Source: Wohlfahrtiimonas chitiniclastica DSM 18708
GTDB lineage: Bacteria > Pseudomonadota > Gammaproteobacteria > Cardiobacteriales > Wohlfahrtiimonadaceae
Assembly (NCBI RefSeq): GCF_000375345.1
Contig: NZ_AQXD01000001.1
Location: forward strand, 760,600-824,599
Length of the DNA stretch: 64,000 bases
Reading direction: 5' to 3'
Program-made: the position numbers and the translations under genes
Part shown: positions 34,967 to 43,286 of the stretch, in pieces
Layout: each line of letters begins with the position of its first letter
How positions within the stretch are numbered: position 1 is the stretch's first letter
Notes under the pieces: model-generated
What the model was told of the DNA's origin: nothing
Seen by the model: only the letters and a program-made list of their open reading frames with translations
Databases searched by the model: none

Positions 34967-35692
34967 TCATTTCGTTACTGCACCAAAACGACGTTCGCGC
35001 TCGGCAAACGACATCAGTGCTTTGTTAAACTCATTCTCATTGAAATCAGGCCACAGACACTCTGTGAAATAAAATTCGGCATACGCAAGCTGCCACAACA
35101 AAAAGTTACTCAAACGCTGCTCACCGCTTGTGCGAATCAATAAATCCACCGGCGGAAAATCATGTAAGGCTAAGCGCTGACTGACCATCACTTCATCGAC
35201 TTCATCTAAACTGATGAACTTATTTTGCACATCTTGGGCGATCGCTTTACAGGCAGAGACAATCTCTGCGCGTGAGCCATAATTGAGTGCGATGATCAAA
35301 TCTAATTGTTGATTGTTGCGCGTCAATTCCACCGCTTGATGCAATTTTTGTTGCAACAACAGCGGGAATTTATGGGTGTCCCCAATGAAATGAATGGCCA
35401 CCCCTGCTTCATTCAATGACTGTAATTCTCGATCAAGGGTTTTGATGAAGAGCTTCACTAAAAAGCTCACCTCTTCATCTGGCCTTGACCAATTTTCCGT
35501 TGAAAACGCATACAGCGTTAGGGCTTCAACGTGATGCTCAATGGCAGCCTTCACAACCCGTTTCACTGACTTAACGCCAGCATTGTGCCCCATGGTGCGA
35601 GGCAAAAAACGTTTTTTAGCCCAGCGACCGTTGCCATCCATAATGATGGCAACGTGACGACAAGCATTCGATTCTGATGCTGCCATGTGCAA
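34967..35692 (-). CDS. uppS: Undecaprenyl diphosphate synthase UppS
   Basis: The enzyme (about 240 residues) adds eight isoprene units to farnesyl diphosphate to make the C55 carrier for peptidoglycan and O-antigen. The N-terminal block HVAIIMDGNGRWAKKRFLPRTMGHNAG holds the catalytic aspartate. TLYAFSTENWSRP and DLLIRTSGEQRLSNFLLWQLAYAEF are the other signatures. The start is uncertain by two codons. A TTG at 35692 is six bases from GGAG in the end of frr, while the ATG at 35686 is 12 bases away. Confidence 0.95.
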   Translation of the reverse strand: MHMAASESNACRHVAIIMDGNGRWAKKRFLPRTMGHNAGVKSVKRVVKAAIEHHVEALTLYAFSTENWSRPDEEVSFLVKLFIKTLDRELQSLNEAGVAIHFIGDTHKFPLLLQQKLHQAVELTRNNQQLDLIIALNYGSRAEIVSACKAIAQDVQNKFISLDEVDEVMVSQRLALHDFPPVDLLIRTSGEQRLSNFLLWQLAYAEFYFTECLWPDFNENEFNKALMSFAERERRFGAVTK

Positions 35693-36238
35693 TTAGATCT
35701 CCATCAACTCTTTTTCTTTCGCAGCTAATACCGCATCCACTTCAGAGATCATCGCATCCGTTAATTTTTGGATGGCATCTTCACCACGACGCACGTCATC
35801 TTCAGAGATTTCAGCATCTTTCAATTTTTGGTTCGCATCACGGCGGATGTTACGAATGGCCACTTTTGCGCCTTCGCCTTCACCTTTAACCACTTTAACC
35901 ATGTCACGACGACGCTCTTCGGTTAATGCTGGCAATGGAATGCGGATCAACGTCCCTGTTGTCGATGGGTTTAACCCTAAGTCACTCATGATGATGGCTT
36001 TTTCAATCGGGCCCACCATGTTTTTATCCCAAGGCGTCACACCTAATGTGCGTGAATCTAACACACTCACGTTGGCCGCTTGAGTCAATGGCGTTGGCGT
36101 GCCATAAAATTCCACTTCAATGTGGTCTAACAAACTTGTGTGTGCACGGCCAGTTCTTAACTTTTGCAATGCATTTTTCAAGCTTTCAATGGAGAGGTTC
36201 ATACGATGCTCAGCATCTTTTTTAATGTCATTGATCAT
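35693..36238 (-). CDS. frr: Ribosome recycling factor
   Basis: The 181-residue protein splits post-termination ribosomes together with EF-G. The sequence has the typical three-helix bundle and a small beta domain: [35 protein letters not shown], then [37 protein letters not shown]. The length is close to E. coli (185). It follows pyrH by 49 bases and touches uppS. Essential by family knowledge. Confidence 0.96.
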   Translation of the reverse strand: MINDIKKDAEHRMNLSIESLKNALQKLRTGRAHTSLLDHIEVEFYGTPTPLTQAANVSVLDSRTLGVTPWDKNMVGPIEKAIIMSDLGLNPSTTGTLIRIPLPALTEERRRDMVKVVKGEGEGAKVAIRNIRRDANQKLKDAEISEDDVRRGEDAIQKLTDAMISEVDAVLAAKEKELMEI

Positions 36239-36287
36239 ATTTTGTTTCCTTATTGACGCAATAGATTAAATACTCAAATGGATTGAA

Positions 36288-37007
36288 TTATTCTGTCACC
36301 AATGTACCGATGTCTTCGCCACATACTGTGCGCACTAAGTCGCCAGGATTAAAGATGTTAAAGACGCGAATCGGTAATTTGTTTTCGCGGCACATCACAA
36401 GGGCTGTGGCATCCATGACGCCTAAATCTTTAGCCAACGCTTCTTTATAGCTCACTTGATCATAACGCACAGCATCTGGATCTTTGTGTGGATCAGCTGA
36501 ATAAACGCCATCGACTTTTGTGGCTTTAAGCATGATGTCTGCATTCACTTCAATGGCACGAAGGGCTGCAGCAGAATCGGTGGTGAAAAATGGGTTACCG
36601 GTACCGGCTGCAAAAATCGTCACACGTTTTTTCTCTAAGTGACGCACCGCACGGCGACGAATGTACTCTTCACACACTTCATTGATGCGAATTGCACTCA
36701 TCACACGCACGTATACATTGCGTTTTTCCAATGCATCTTGTAAAGCCAATGAGTTCATCACTGTGGCAAGCATGCCCATGTGATCACCCGTCACGCGATC
36801 CATCCCTTTACTCGCAAGACCTGCGCCGCGGAAAATGTTGCCACCACCAATCACAACGCCCACTTCGACGCCGATTGAGTTAAGCGATTGAATCTCGTCT
36901 GCAATTCGACCGATTGTTTCAGGTTCAATACCATAATTCCCTGATCCCATTAACGCTTCACCGCTTAACTTAAGTAAAATACGTTTATACTTAGGGGGCT
37001 TATTCAT
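36288..37007 (-). CDS. pyrH: UMP kinase PyrH
   Basis: The 239-residue hexameric amino-acid-kinase-fold enzyme phosphorylates UMP to UDP. The nucleotide-binding segments are [13 protein letters not shown] and [13 protein letters not shown], and the UMP site includes [11 protein letters not shown] and [17 protein letters not shown]. It opens the pyrH-frr-uppS cluster. The rpsB and tsf genes normally found before it are not in the 87 bases upstream; that gap leads to rnr instead. AAGGATT precedes the ATG. Confidence 0.96.
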   Translation of the reverse strand: MNKPPKYKRILLKLSGEALMGSGNYGIEPETIGRIADEIQSLNSIGVEVGVVIGGGNIFRGAGLASKGMDRVTGDHMGMLATVMNSLALQDALEKRNVYVRVMSAIRINEVCEEYIRRRAVRHLEKKRVTIFAAGTGNPFFTTDSAAALRAIEVNADIMLKATKVDGVYSADPHKDPDAVRYDQVSYKEALAKDLGVMDATALVMCRENKLPIRVFNIFNPGDLVRTVCGEDIGTLVTE

Positions 37008-37094
37008 AATCCTTAATCCTTACACTAGTTGATGACACAAAATAACTCGGCATTTTAAAACATTTCATTGTGAATTAATAGCAATGACTCAATA

Positions 37095-39518
37095 TTAAGA
37101 CGACTTCTTCGCTTTTCTGCGAGTGCCACGTTTTTTGAGTTGACCAGGTTTGGCAACCTTCACGGCTGTGACCTTCTTTTTGCCACCTTTGCGCTGCGCT
37201 TCACGTTTTGGCTTCGAGGATTGTTTACGGTTTGCACGATCCGATTGTTTCGCTGCTGCAATCTCTGTAAAGATCTTCTCACGCTCTTTTTTGGTGAGTT
37301 TTGGATTTTTCGGCAATGAGATCAAATCAAAATCAATGAATTTCGTTTCCGGATTCGCATCTAATACACGCACCACCACTTCATCGTTGAGTTTAAGCAC
37401 TGTGCCTGTTTTCTCGCCGATTAAACGATAACGCACATCATCAAAATGGAAATAATCGCCTGGCAATTTCGACATGTGCACCAAGCCTTCTATGAAGATT
37501 TCCGCCAATTCAACAAACACGCCAAACTTCGTCACCCCAGAGATGCGACCATTTAACACTTTACCTATGAACTGCTGCATGTATTCGCATTTAAGCCACG
37601 AAACCACATCCGCAACAGCATCATCGGCACGACGCTCCATTTCTGAGAGGTTTTCACCCAATCCTGTCATGATTTTTTCATTGTAAGGATATTTCACGCC
37701 TTCGCCCTGCGCTTTGTGGATCAAATATTTAATGCCACGATGCACAATTAAATCGGGATAACGACGAATCGGCGAGGTAAAATGCGCATAATGGGTCAAA
37801 GATAGGCCAAAGTGGCCTTCATTGGCTGGTTGATACACCGCTTGCGCCATCGAGCGCAGCATCATGGTTTGAATGATGTCAAACTCAGGCAAATCGGCAG
37901 CTTCCGCCAATGTGCGCGCAAAATCACGCGGTTCAGGCGCATCGCCACCTTCAACACCTAAATTGTATTCCACCAAAAAGCGGCGCAATTTTGTCAAACG
38001 CTCTTCAGGGGGTTTGGCATGCACACGATACAAAGTCGGAATGTCATTGCCTTCTAAGAAAGTCGCCGCGGCAATGTTTGCGGCAATCATGCACTCTTCA
38101 ATGATCATGTGCGCTTCATTACGCACACGGAACTCAATTTTATCAATCAAGCCTTCATCGTTGTAAAGGATCTCTGTCTCTTTCGTTTCAAAGTCAATGG
38201 AACCGCGTTGATCACGCGCTTTACGCAATACTTTATACAATTGATAGAGATTTAAAATGTGCGGCATGATCTGAGCATAATCATCTTGAATTGGGCTATC
38301 TTCCCCAATGAGTTCTGCCACCAATTCATAGGTTAAACGCGCATGGGAGCGCATCACACCTTCAAAGAATTCAAAGCTGATCATTTCACCGGTGGGCGAG
38401 ATCAATAACTCACACACCATGCATAATCGATCAACATCGGGATTCAATGAACATAAACCATTGGACAATTTTTCAGGCAACATCGGAATCACGCGATCCG
38501 GGAAATAGACAGAAGTCCCACGCGTGATGGCATCACTGTCAATCGCATTGCCTAAACGCACATAGTGCGCAACATCGGCGATCGCAACATACAATTTAAA
38601 GTTACCGTCCGCCACTTTTTCTGCATAGACGGCATCATCAAAGTCACGCGCAGTGATGCCATCGATGGTAACAAGCGGTAAATGGCGATAATCTTTGCGC
38701 CCCACTTTATCTTCTTCTTTGACTTCATCGGCAATCGTTTTTAACAATGCATCTGTGGCTTTAGAAAACTCATGGGGCAATTGATGCTCCATAATCGCTT
38801 GAATGATGGCAATGTCTTTGGTCATTTTACGGCCAAACACTTCCGTCACTTTTGCGGCAAAATTGCCTTGATCGAGCCCTTTTTGATCAATTTCAATTTT
38901 CACCAGATCATGGTTTTTCGCACCTTTCAATTGATCTTCTAACACCAAAAAGTGTTGTGTAATCTTACGATTTTCAGGAATGGCAAGGGCTGAGCCATCA
39001 TATAAAGAGATGCGGGCAATAATTTCATGTAAATGGCGCTTAATCACGCGAGTCACGCGACCTTGGCGCATGGATTTAGAGCGGAAAATCCCTGTGATTT
39101 GCACTTCCACTTCATCATGATGCAACACATTGCGGCAATCTTTCGGGGAGATATAAATCGTATCTTCACCTTTGACCATCACATAACCGTGCCCTTCAAC
39201 CGAGCCTTCAAATGTGCCAATGACGGTGGCATCTCCAGTCACCGGTAAAAATTCTTGGCGATGATTACAATGGAGCTGACCTGCGCGCTGCATGATGAAC
39301 AAACGATTGCTTAAAGCTTCTAACTGCCAATCTTCCGTCAAACGAAAGAGCGCGGCGATTTCATCAAACGTGACTTTTTCAGCCACTTTTAATAAGGCTT
39401 GAATGAAATCACGACTCGGAATGGCATGGGTATATTTTTCTTGTTCTTTTTTAAAGTTCGCATCATTTTGTACGTAATCGCCAAAATATGCTTGTTGTTC
39501 TTGTGTTAATTTAGACAT
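37095..39518 (-). CDS. rnr: Ribonuclease R
   Basis: The 807-residue 3'-to-5' exoribonuclease degrades structured RNA and acts in tmRNA quality control. Cold-shock domains cover about residues 70-230. The RNB catalytic domain carries the metal-binding aspartates in DGITARDFDDAVYAE. An S1 domain (GRISGVTKFGVFVELAEIFIEGLVHMSKL) and a lysine-rich tail follow. The ATG at 39518 is used because AAGGAG lies five bases upstream and it overlaps the lpxK stop by eight bases; the frame extends to 39551 without support. The window has no rlmB partner next to it. Confidence 0.94.
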   Translation of the reverse strand: MSKLTQEQQAYFGDYVQNDANFKKEQEKYTHAIPSRDFIQALLKVAEKVTFDEIAALFRLTEDWQLEALSNRLFIMQRAGQLHCNHRQEFLPVTGDATVIGTFEGSVEGHGYVMVKGEDTIYISPKDCRNVLHHDEVEVQITGIFRSKSMRQGRVTRVIKRHLHEIIARISLYDGSALAIPENRKITQHFLVLEDQLKGAKNHDLVKIEIDQKGLDQGNFAAKVTEVFGRKMTKDIAIIQAIMEHQLPHEFSKATDALLKTIADEVKEEDKVGRKDYRHLPLVTIDGITARDFDDAVYAEKVADGNFKLYVAIADVAHYVRLGNAIDSDAITRGTSVYFPDRVIPMLPEKLSNGLCSLNPDVDRLCMVCELLISPTGEMISFEFFEGVMRSHARLTYELVAELIGEDSPIQDDYAQIMPHILNLYQLYKVLRKARDQRGSIDFETKETEILYNDEGLIDKIEFRVRNEAHMIIEECMIAANIAAATFLEGNDIPTLYRVHAKPPEERLTKLRRFLVEYNLGVEGGDAPEPRDFARTLAEAADLPEFDIIQTMMLRSMAQAVYQPANEGHFGLSLTHYAHFTSPIRRYPDLIVHRGIKYLIHKAQGEGVKYPYNEKIMTGLGENLSEMERRADDAVADVVSWLKCEYMQQFIGKVLNGRISGVTKFGVFVELAEIFIEGLVHMSKLPGDYFHFDDVRYRLIGEKTGTVLKLNDEVVVRVLDANPETKFIDFDLISLPKNPKLTKKEREKIFTEIAAAKQSDRANRKQSSKPKREAQRKGGKKKVTAVKVAKPGQLKKRGTRRKAKKSS

Positions 39519-40521
39519 TGAGTCTCCTTTCTTTAAGGCTGATTGCATCAACCTTTTTTTGAATACAGTGTGTAATGTTTGTGATCAGCGCATCTGGCAG
39601 TGTCGTCTCTAACGGCACCACAAAGACCGCGCGATCTTTTAAAATATGTGTGCATTTGACGGCATCTTTTTCCGTCATCACGATCGGATCACTGATTTTG
39701 GCAAAATCTTGTTCGCAAAATGCATGATGATCATCAAAGGGATACGGAGTGATATGAACGCCTTGAGCCTTTAAAGCACGAAAGAAATTATCGGGGTGCG
39801 CAATGCCAGCCACCGCGCTTGCATGGGTTAAATTGCACCAGTTTGTTGTTATTGTGGGCTGATGTAATGGATATGGCAAACCTAAGGTTTGTTTTAGATC
39901 ATAACATCGATCAATATAGGGGGTTAAATCATCACAGGGTACTTTTGAAACAATCGCTGAGACCGAAGCTAAGCGACTGACCGGTTCACGAAGCGGACCT
40001 GCGGGCATCACATAACCATTGCCAACGCCTTGTTCACCGATGACGGCAATCTCAAAATCACGGGCGAGCGCATAATGCTGCAAACCATCATCACTGATGA
40101 TCACATCAATGTTTGGCGCTGCATTGAGTAATGCCATGCCAGCTTGATGGCGATCTGCACAGACAGCGACTGCCACACCTGTTTTTTCACGGATCAAATA
40201 AGGTTCATCCCCTAACACCTTTGGTGATGATGCGGCATCTGCAACGATGCATCCTTCACTTGTTCGACCATAACCGCGTGAAATCAAGCCGACACAATAC
40301 CCTTTTTTTTGCAACGCTGCAATTAAAGCAATCGTCACAGGCGTTTTTCCAGTGCCACCGACATTGATGTTCCCCACCACAATCACGGGCACGGGCAGGC
40401 GTTTGATGGCTGCTAATTTTTTATGCATCACTCGGCGCGCGGCCATCTGATACAACCATGACAATGGCCACAAAAGATGTGCCATGATCCCTTTGTGTTG
40501 CCAAAATTTAGGCGCCTGCAT
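39511..40521 (-). CDS. lpxK: Tetraacyldisaccharide 4'-kinase LpxK
   Basis: The 336-residue enzyme phosphorylates the 4' position of the lipid A disaccharide at the inner membrane. The P-loop is VGNINVGGTGKTPVTIAL. An N-terminal hydrophobic helix (HLLWPLSWLYQMAA) anchors it to the membrane. DVIISDDGLQHYALARDFEIAVI and PAGPLREPVSRL are family blocks. The start shares one base with the recX stop. It is separated from the usual partner msbA and sits between recX and rnr. Confidence 0.93.
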   Translation of the reverse strand: MQAPKFWQHKGIMAHLLWPLSWLYQMAARRVMHKKLAAIKRLPVPVIVVGNINVGGTGKTPVTIALIAALQKKGYCVGLISRGYGRTSEGCIVADAASSPKVLGDEPYLIREKTGVAVAVCADRHQAGMALLNAAPNIDVIISDDGLQHYALARDFEIAVIGEQGVGNGYVMPAGPLREPVSRLASVSAIVSKVPCDDLTPYIDRCYDLKQTLGLPYPLHQPTITTNWCNLTHASAVAGIAHPDNFFRALKAQGVHITPYPFDDHHAFCEQDFAKISDPIVMTEKDAVKCTHILKDRAVFVVPLETTLPDALITNITHCIQKKVDAISLKERRLNV

Positions 40522-40919
40522 TAAAAACCTCGGCGATACAGCGCCGCCTTTAATTTAGGTTCAGGCTTTGCGCCAATTTTCCGCAAAGCGATGGCTTTAG
40601 CCGCTGTAAAATCTGCCTCTTCAAGCGCAATGTTGATTAAGTCGCTTGGCACTTGATGCTGTCTTAATTGCATCGTAACGCGATGCGGCCCATAACCTAA
40701 ATTCGCTTGGTTGCGGGCAAACATCTCCGCAAAACGCTCAAGGCTCACATAATTGTGCTCATGACAATAGGCCAATACTTTCGGCAACACAGTTTCTGGG
40801 CAACCTCTGGCAGTGAGCTTTTGCGTCAATTCCACAATGCTGTGTTCGCGGCGCATCAATAGATTCAAAGCGCGTTCTTGCCAATAACGCAGCTCTTTAG
40901 CGGGATCGTGTTCAGTCAT
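40521..40919 (-). CDS. recX: RecA regulator RecX
   Basis: The 132-residue protein is built of three-helix RecX repeats: ALNLLMRREHSIVELTQKLTARGCPETVL, then LGYGPHRVTMQLRQHQVPSDLI and a final partial repeat ending in LKAALYRRGF. RecX binds RecA filaments and blocks strand exchange. recA is not adjacent, unlike in many bacteria. It overlaps the upstream gene by four bases and lpxK by one. Confidence 0.85.
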   Translation of the reverse strand: MTEHDPAKELRYWQERALNLLMRREHSIVELTQKLTARGCPETVLPKVLAYCHEHNYVSLERFAEMFARNQANLGYGPHRVTMQLRQHQVPSDLINIALEEADFTAAKAIALRKIGAKPEPKLKAALYRRGF

Positions 40920-41491
40920 GGTTTGGTGTACTTCTCTGCATTTTTTGTCATGCTCGCTAAAATCTCTTCAATGGAGCGATTTTGAATGCGTGGTTTGGTT
41001 AATAAGGTTTTATTGGAACGCACTGGCAGCTGTGGCACAGGTTCATCACGCAGCGGCGTCATCTCTTCAACACCACTTTTTTTCGGCATCACTTGCACAT
41101 AAAACTCAGGCAATCTCCAAGCTTTTGTGGAAATGTTGTTTAAATGGTTTTCAAGGGTTTGGCGCACCTCTTTTTGATGATACTGTTTAAAATGGCTCAT
41201 GGACAATGGATCAAGCGCCCCGATGATCCAAAAACGCTTACCTAAAGATGCCACAAATAAGCGCCCTTTTAATTTCTTGGGCAAAAACTCCTGAAACCAA
41301 GGTTCGACATAAGCCAATTGACGGGCTCTACGCAATTGAATTTTCAAATCCTGATCATTTAAATTATTTGAATAAATGATCTTCGCCACAGCCCTGTCTG
41401 CACTATATCTATGATTACTAAAAGGAATGCTCGGAATGGAGTGATAGTCCCATTCGTTCTCGGGTGCCGCCTTTTTACTCTTTGACAACAT
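40916..41491 (-). CDS. DciA-like (DUF721) protein, tentative
   Basis: The 191-residue protein is basic. The middle part (LRRARQLAYVEPWFQEFLPKKLKGRLFVASLGKRFWIIGALDP, about residues 53-95) resembles the DUF721/DciA domain in its pattern: a hydrophobic run, a strand following a small-residue turn, then a tryptophan. DciA recruits the replicative helicase DnaB in bacteria that lack DnaC. The match is by pattern only, and the C-terminal 80 residues are Pro/Lys-rich and unrecognised. It is the first gene of the minus-strand block and shares a 92-base divergent region with the glutamate-synthase-like gene. Confidence 0.45.
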   Translation of the reverse strand: MLSKSKKAAPENEWDYHSIPSIPFSNHRYSADRAVAKIIYSNNLNDQDLKIQLRRARQLAYVEPWFQEFLPKKLKGRLFVASLGKRFWIIGALDPLSMSHFKQYHQKEVRQTLENHLNNISTKAWRLPEFYVQVMPKKSGVEEMTPLRDEPVPQLPVRSNKTLLTKPRIQNRSIEEILASMTKNAEKYTKP

Positions 41492-41583
41492 TTTAACTAC
41501 AATTCCTTATAATTTAAAACAATTTAGCGTATGATAGCGCCCACCATTCTAAGCCATTATCACCATTTATCAAAGGAGATATC

Positions 41584-43209
41584 ATGACCGCTATTGCATA
41601 CATTGGGCGCTATTCCCTCTTCATACTTGCAATTGTTGTTGCCCTCGTTTCTATCCTCTTCCATTTTCCACTGGGTCAAGTGGTTTTTGGGGTGTCACTG
41701 GTGCTGATTTTCATCGGCATTTTAGACATTTCCCAAAAGACTTATGCGGTTCGTCGCAACTACCCGATTTTGGGTAACTTGCGTTATCTCCTTAAACATT
41801 TCCGCCCTGAAATCCGTCAATACTTCATTGAATCTGACTCCGAAGCGGTGCCTTTCACCCATGGCCAACGTGAATTGGTTTACAATCGCTCGAAAAATCA
41901 TAACTCCAATCGTGCCTTTGGGACGATTCAAAATGTTTATGAAAAAGGCTTTCAATTCATCAACCATTCCATGGCACCTGTTGCCATGCCGGATCCTGAT
42001 GGCTTTCGCGTCACCATTGGCGGCAAAGAGTGTAAACAGCCTTACAGTGCCTCCATCTTTAACATTTCAGCCATGAGCTTTGGCGCATTGAGTTCAAATG
42101 CCGTTTTAGCCTTAAATGGTGGCGCAAAATTGGGTAACTTTGCCCATGATACAGGCGAAGGCAGCATCAGCCCATACCATTTGGAAAATGGCGGGGATTT
42201 AATTTGGGAATTGGGCAGCGGTTACTTTGGTTGCCGCACAGAAGATGGCCGTTTTGATCCTGAAAAATTCCGTGAAAAAGCCCGTTTGCCACAAGTCAAA
42301 ATGATTGAGGTCAAAATCAGCCAAGGCGCTAAACCTGGGCATGGCGGCGTATTGCCAAAAGATAAAATCACCAAAGAGATCGCCGAAACACGCGGCGTAC
42401 CCATGGATCGTGATTGCATCTCCCCTGCCACACATTCCGAATTCTCAACGCCCATCGAGTTGTTAGAATTCATCCAAAAATTACGCGAACTCAGTGATGG
42501 CAAACCTGTCGGTTTTAAACTCTGTATTGGTCATGCGTGGGAATTTGCCGCGATTGTTAAAGCCATGCTCAAAACTGGGATTTTGCCAGACTTTATCGTG
42601 GTTGATGGTAAAGAAGGCGGCACAGGCTCTGCCCCGATTGAATTTGCAGACCACATTGGTTCGCCACTGCGTGAAGGCTTGCTCTTTGTGCACAACACAT
42701 TGGTGGGCGCGAACTTACGTGATCAAATCAAGATTGGTGCAAGCGGTAAAATCATCAGCGCCTTTGACATTGCCCGCACCATCGCCATTGGCGCAGACTG
42801 GGTGAACTCCGCGCGTGGCTTTATGTTTGCCTTAGGTTGCATTCAATCATTGAGCTGCCATACGAACAACTGCCCCACAGGCATTGCCACGCAAGATTTA
42901 ATGCGTCAAAAAGGACTCGATGTCACCAATAAGAAAAACCGCGTGTATAACTATCATCGCAATACGCTCCATGCGCTTGCTGAGATGTTAAGTTCTGCGG
43001 GTATCTCAAATGTGCATGAGTTAGAGCCCCATCATTTGGTATTAAGAACCACAGACAATGAAGTGCGCCTCTTCTCGAACACTTATTATTACTTAGAACC
43101 TGGCGCGTTACTCAAAGATGAAATTGCCAGCCAATACTACTCAACTGTGTGGAATGAAGCGCAAGCCGAAAGCTTCGCTCCCACTAAAAAATGTGTGGGC
43201 TGCTGTTAA
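41584..43209 (+). CDS. FMN-binding glutamate-synthase-family protein with N-terminal membrane segments
   Basis: The 541-residue protein has two hydrophobic helices (about residues 12-50) and then a glutamate synthase alpha-subunit-like TIM barrel. FMN-site and iron-sulfur features include ISQGAKPGHGGVLPKDKIT, VVDGKEGGTGSAPIEFADHIG and a cysteine group CIQSLSCHTNNCPTGIA (3Fe-4S type). The C-terminal KKCVGCC adds three more cysteines. The glutaminase domain and the GltD partner are absent, so it is not a classical glutamate synthase. The substrate is unknown. AAAGGAGATATC precedes the ATG. It is a single gene ended by a terminator. Confidence 0.82.
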   Translation: MTAIAYIGRYSLFILAIVVALVSILFHFPLGQVVFGVSLVLIFIGILDISQKTYAVRRNYPILGNLRYLLKHFRPEIRQYFIESDSEAVPFTHGQRELVYNRSKNHNSNRAFGTIQNVYEKGFQFINHSMAPVAMPDPDGFRVTIGGKECKQPYSASIFNISAMSFGALSSNAVLALNGGAKLGNFAHDTGEGSISPYHLENGGDLIWELGSGYFGCRTEDGRFDPEKFREKARLPQVKMIEVKISQGAKPGHGGVLPKDKITKEIAETRGVPMDRDCISPATHSEFSTPIELLEFIQKLRELSDGKPVGFKLCIGHAWEFAAIVKAMLKTGILPDFIVVDGKEGGTGSAPIEFADHIGSPLREGLLFVHNTLVGANLRDQIKIGASGKIISAFDIARTIAIGADWVNSARGFMFALGCIQSLSCHTNNCPTGIATQDLMRQKGLDVTNKKNRVYNYHRNTLHALAEMLSSAGISNVHELEPHHLVLRTTDNEVRLFSNTYYYLEPGALLKDEIASQYYSTVWNEAQAESFAPTKKCVGCC

Positions 43210-43235
43210 GACTCTGTCTTTTTAACGCCATTAAA

Positions 43236-43268
43236 AAAGCCTCGTTTGAATCATTCAGACGAGGCTTT
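43236..43268. terminator. Bidirectional terminator between the glutamate-synthase-like gene and ydiJ
   Basis: A ten-base-pair stem AAAGCCTCGT/ACGAGGCTTT has a second short pairing GAAT/ATTC inside its loop and A/T-rich flanks on both sides. It separates convergent genes. Confidence 0.8.
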
Positions 43269-43286
43269 GATTTTAAAGCGCTTCAA

